A stretch of DNA of 64,000 nt from NCBI GenBank assembly GCA_003290165.1, contig QNQO01002073.1, positions 1 through 64,000 on the forward strand, in the 5' to 3' direction. Position numbers and translations under genes: made by a program. Below, piece after piece: positions 59,990-64,000 of this stretch. Each line of letters begins with the position of its first letter. Position 1 is the first letter of the stretch. This stretch comes from Berberis thunbergii. Taxonomy: Eukaryota > Streptophyta > Magnoliopsida > Ranunculales > Berberidaceae. The notes beneath the pieces were generated by a model. The model was not told the DNA's origin, did not search any database, and saw only the letters and a program-made list of their open reading frames with translations.

Positions 59990-60770
59990 TGTTATTAGGA
60001 TTTCTAGTTGTTTCAATTTGGTGCCAGTATTTTGGAGGTTAGACAGACTTAATTTGCTAGTTTTGGATATGATTTATGCGGATTAAGGCCTGGTAACAGA
60101 TTGTGACACAGGATTTTGGTAGCTAAAACAGAGTGGTTGCACTCTGTTTTTGGGGTCTGGTAGTTAACTATGACGCAGGTTCAGTTGCAGTTTCCTTTAA
60201 AGTGCAAGCAGCTGCTGTTTTATGTGGTGTGCAGCTTGGGTGTTGGTGATGATTTGGCATGGTATGGCAGTTGTTTAGAGTCTGATCTCTTGCAGCCAAG
60301 AGTCTTTGGCAGCAGTCTTTGGCTGTTTCTTTAAAAGGTAAATGGTCTCTTGGATCTTTGTTTTCTTGGTAGATAAGAGTTCTTAACCTTCAGTGAATAT
60401 ATCTTGGTTTTATTTGCTTATTTATTTGGTGAATAAGGGCTAGACATTATGGTGATCAAGTTGTTTAGGTGAATAATGTTTAGACCTTATGGTGAAGAAG
60501 GTCTGCATTTTAATGTTCTAGTTTTTGTTTTCCTTTTTTTTTATTTTTTTTTATTGGAAATCGATTTGGGTTTTAAGGACCCCAAAACCTTTATATAAAT
60601 GAAACAAAAGTAAAAGCAAATACTGAAACAAACTCTCATAAGAGAGGATAAAGTCGTAATGTCTCCTGAAAAATGTAAATTTTTTTGATAAAGTAATAAA
60701 ATTTTGACATCCCATAATTGCTCTTCTCCCTGAAGGTTAAAATAAATAAATAAATTATTATTATTATTTT
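59990..60770 (+). mobile_element. LINE 3' end (5'-truncated), copy G
   Basis: LINE 3' UTR with GTTGCACTCTGTTTTTGGGG, GGTGAATAAGGGCTAGACAT and the conserved tail in eroded form (GATAAAGTCGTAATGTCTCC, AAAGTAATAAAATTTTGACA, CTCTTCTCCCTGAAGGTTAA). It ends in AAATAAATAAATTATTATT. Closest in style to copy A. No coding part. Start is approximate. Confidence 0.72.
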
Positions 60771-61690
60771 CCTCGAAAGGGCTCAAATGCAGCTTTGAAT
60801 TTAGTAATTGGTTTGCACCATGATAATAAAGTTTGCATGGTTGGAAGGAGGCCAAAGCGATGATAAGAAACATAATAAAGGAGTTGAGTAATATTTTTAT
60901 ATATAATAAGGAGGAAAATGAAAATAAGTTTTTAAATAAAATTAAAGAGTTTGTTTCACTAATCCATGCACATCACTTAATTCCAAAAATGTAGGGTGAT
61001 GTTTGAGTTTGTTAGCCGGTTGAGGGGCAAGCCATTAGTGCATGTATGGTGAGTAAATTTTAGTCAATTATTTTTATTGTTAAAGTATAATAATGATTTA
61101 TAACAATTACATATTCAATTGTCTATCTACTTCTTCATTTTGCTCAAAATTAACTTTTTGGTGGTACTGATCTTTCAAAGATAAGATATTATACACTGAA
61201 ACAATCGAGCACATATGATTAATCCTATCTCATAAGTAAAAACTACCAATAACACTACAATGGAAAAAATTTAGGTAATAAACTTTAGGAATCTTTTTGT
61301 TTTATTTTATTATGGGTGCTCAAAAATAGAGAAAACAAGTAAAATCGAGAATAAGAAAAGAGACCACGAAGAAAGTGTATATTTACTTAGTAATAACATA
61401 ATAGGATTTATTTATCGATTGCCAAATGCCTGTGCTTTGTATGGTTTCCATTTGAAATTCAAGACTTTGAAAATATGCTAGGGGCAGGAGTGGACCCAGA
61501 AAGTTTTGTGGGGATTGGCATTATTAAAATAGATATTACCAAAAATGAAGAAAAGTGAACATATTTGTCATGTTTACGATTAAATTTAATTAGCGTTCTT
61601 TCTACGACAAAAGTTATATTTTAAAAAAGCAATGATTATTTAACATCGCCAATTCCACTGTCCTAAAACACTCATCTAATTTTTTTCAAA
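60771..61690. other. No gene seen
   Basis: AT-rich intergenic sequence with short ORFs only. Confidence 0.4.
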
Positions 61691-61697
61691 AAAATTT

Positions 61698-61826
61698 TAG
61701 TGCATCGGGGATTAGCCTGGTACTAACCCCCACCGTCCATTTTGCCTCGAGATAGGTGTAGCACATATTTCAAGGCAAAATGGATGGTGGGGGTAGCACC
61801 AGGCTAACCCCCGGTGCGCTGTAGTA
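61698..61826. mobile_element. Small hairpin MITE
   Basis: Imperfect palindrome of about 130 bp. The left arm GTGCATCGGGGATTAGCCTG, GTACTAACCCCCACCGTCCA pairs with the right arm ATGGATGGTGGGGGTAGCAC, CAGGCTAACCCCCGGTGCGC, separated by about 30 bp. No coding sequence. A clear target duplication could not be fixed. Confidence 0.7.
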
Positions 61827-61829
61827 GTG

Positions 61830-63090
61830 CTCAATTTTTTTTTCGACATCACTCCTTTTTTGTCCACACTACAGTTTCTCTTTCACACTACCCATAAAAG
61901 GAAAAACCTAAATTTTTCTTTCCTCCCACGACAGCAACAAGATGGAAGGGGGGATCGATTGCGAGGGATAATGAGAGATGACCGGTGACGGCGAGATATA
62001 CAAAAGATGGGGCTGCGACGGTGGCCATCACAATGGCCTCCCAGTTCTCCAATAATCACTCATCAATCACCCGTCATCATCTCATTCTCGCACAGGTCGT
62101 CACCCCTTTCTATTTTCTTCTTCTCCTCCTTCCCCTATCATTTTAATTTTTTTTCTCACCCTTGCGACAGACTCCTTGAGAGGAGAATCCATCATTGCAA
62201 AGTCCGTTCGAAAGCAGGGACAAAAAAGAAAAGAAGGAAAGGAAAAGAAGACTAAAAAGAAAAAGAACCTCATAAATATAGAATTGGTGATTAGGGCCGC
62301 TACCCTCAGATTTTAGAGGCCCGGTGAACATTAGGGCCTTGGTATCAAAGAAATGAAAAAAAAAAATAATAATAAAGAATCAAATAAAAGCATCAAGTAG
62401 GACTTTATCCTTGGACTCATGATTCAAGTTGCCTCAAATCATGCTAACTTAAAATAGTATACATACCAAGTAGAGGTAACACGCAAAACTTGAAGCCCAA
62501 ACTTCACTTTATTTTATTTTATTTATTTATTATTTTTGTTGGGGGGTAACAAACAATAAAAACGAAAACGCACACCAAAAATCTTTCTGGGTTCTACATA
62601 CAGGTGATATTTCTTTTAGTTGTGGAATGGTAGAACTATTATAATGACATTTAATTTGCATTGAAGGTTGGCAATAACAAGTAACAAAATCGCAATTTAC
62701 TGTGCCTATCAAAGCATTACCATTTTGCCCGTGCCTGGGTCTAGTTGCAACAAAAAATGGGGTTTGTTTTTGGGGTGGTGCAATTGAATGGTGGGGGGAT
62801 CATTTTTAATATTTTACACTCGAAGATCAAAAAACAATCTCAGTTGAGATGGTAATTAATATTTTACACCCCACCACAATTTAATTATCATTCTCAACTA
62901 TACTATTTAAAGTTACATGACTTCGTGATATTGGCGTAGGAACATGAACATTAGAGACCTATGAGTAGGCCAGAGGTGTATATCGCAACATAAAAAAATA
63001 GGTCTTAGGTAATTTAACTATTTCCTCTCGATTGAACTACATTAATTAATGTTTGGGTAAATTTTGAATTCAAAGTTTGATGGCTTGCCT
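61830..63090. other. No gene seen; low-complexity and AT-rich
   Basis: Contains a TTCTTCTCCTCC-rich stretch (62110-62160) and a GAAAAGAAGG-rich stretch (62220-62270). ORFs there are compositional. Nothing recognisable. Confidence 0.4.
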
Positions 63091-63099
63091 CATTCATGT

Positions 63100-63245
63100 A
63101 GGAGAACATTTTAGAGATTGAGAATGAAGATTCAACAACACAATCCATTTCACAACAGGATTCACTTGATAAGGTGCTAGGAAAAGAGCATTTAGGTTGA
63201 GTTCGAGAGTTTGAGATTCAGGCCATGTCCATCTCAAGTCTTTGG
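63100..63245 (+). pseudogene. Weak CACTA/Transposase_24-like remnant
   Basis: Reads ENILEIENEDSTTQSISQQD then SLDKVLGKEHLG, stop, VREFEIQAM. The D.L..VLGKEH.GRVRG pattern is typical of plant En/Spm-associated (Transposase_24-type) proteins, with R changed to a stop here. Only about 45 residues are seen and no ends were found. Confidence 0.42.
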
Positions 63246-64000
63246 CAGCACCACTAGTACATTTAGTGGGATAATGTTGTCCTCACAACCATCGTAAAAC
63301 ACTATTGATCCTCAATAGCAACAAAGAATTCACCAGTTGAAATCACAATTAGAGACAAGGACATCAAAGAGGTAGACATTTGAAGGAGTATTGACATACA
63401 TTTTTTAGAAGTTGGATGAAAAAGTGTCTGCTGAGTTTGCAAACCTATTCCAACCATATGTTTTTTTGCATGTTCATTATATATATATGACATCGATTAC
63501 TTACTAAATATAAATCAATTCATTGTTGAAATTTAGTTCAAGTTTAGAGTAACATTGTTGAGCATCATTTTCAGGTACAAGACAAAGGAAGCAGACAAGT
63601 TTCACCAGCATTTGCATGACCCTCATCATCTGGTCAATATAATAATGAAGATTTTCATCGACTCCACGTTCCATAGCATTGTCTACTAATTTTTTCAAAC
63701 ATGTTGTGATGGTTTATATCATTTGTTGTAGTACATTTGACTTGATATCTAAACTATCAAATTTCAAGTAATTCTACATATACTTTGATATTTTGATGAC
63801 AGTATAGTTGAAGTGAAAATGATTTTTGTATAAAAGAATTGTATAAAATTGTGGGTTGTTATGGGCAGTAAAAATATGATTACAGGTTGAAAATTGTGGT
63901 TATATATGCATTTTAGAATAGTCATAAAATTGATGATTGTCATTAGTGGTTGTTGCCATCGCTAAAAGGCCTATCAAAGGGAATTTAGGGGCTGTTACAA
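63246..64000. other. No gene seen
   Basis: AT-rich. Two minus-strand ORFs of 63-64 residues have no recognised motif. (TA)n at 63477-63489. Confidence 0.35.

Noticed and set aside
63504..63698. 64-residue minus ORF as a hAT transposase C-terminus
   Set aside because: Only a short SKLEL resemblance; no dimerisation-domain pattern.

Overview
The window looks like transposon-dense nuclear DNA of a flowering plant, probably a eudicot. It has plant L1-type LINEs, Tat/Ogre-like Ty3/gypsy LTRs, a Ty1/copia element, CACTA (En/Spm), hAT and Mutator-type DNA transposons, and spliced fragments of plant genes (plastid GAPDH-B, PRR clock protein, raffinose-synthase family, annexin, JmjC demethylase). There are no bacterial operons, rRNA genes or CRISPR arrays. 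The only compact gene that looks intact is a small secreted cysteine-rich peptide at 57553-57771 (-). Function calls come from reading translations against remembered family motifs; no database was searched.

Layout. 1-9.66 kb: decayed Ty3/gypsy material. Two related LTRs lie in opposite orientation (1.1-2.48 kb minus, 8.3-9.65 kb plus), each next to a block of related tandem repeats (2.69-4.38 kb, 7.5-7.99 kb). A hAT MITE and a 1.8-kb element with a 10-bp duplication are inserted. 9.66-12.75 kb: a LINE 3' end (-) and a 5' LINE half (+) cut by a CACTA end. 12.75-20.73 kb: a CACTA left end followed by a row of minus-strand gene fragments (GAPB, an unknown gene, a probable PLAC8 gene, a GH3 beta-xylosidase, a La-motif protein, a JMJ17-like demethylase). 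20.73-27.23 kb: a complete CACTA element (TSD TCT) with transposase remnant, annexin exons, other exon pieces and a nested hAT-like element carrying WD40/bromodomain-gene exons. 27.4-29.2 kb: Tat-like gag, PBS and LTR, split by a second copy of the hAT MITE (TSD GATGTGAG).

29.2-49.9 kb: one Ty1/copia element on the minus strand. Its gag is at 47.9-48.5 kb and its protease/integrase/RT start at 29.2-31.0 kb. Two head-to-head LINEs split it (31.0-39.9 kb minus, 40.25-47.2 kb plus). The minus LINE is itself interrupted by a 5.58-kb CACTA (31979-37556, TSD AAT) holding pieces of three unrelated genes on one strand: PRR, aldo/keto reductase, and raffinose synthase/galactosyltransferase. A 1.1-kb foldback Mutator-like element (9-bp TSD) sits in the copia LTR. 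49.9-57.0 kb: a nearly full-length LINE. 57.0-64 kb: the cysteine-rich peptide gene, a hAT-like element with a captured terminal exon, a LINE 3' end, a small hairpin MITE and a weak CACTA transposase remnant.

The main result is gene-fragment capture. At least ten recognisable host-gene pieces, most with introns and splice sites preserved, sit in CACTA and hAT-like elements within 25 kb. In the 31979-37556 element the exon phases would permit an in-frame PRR-AKR-galactosyltransferase chimera of about 269 residues. All LINE, copia and gypsy coding regions carry stops or frameshifts.
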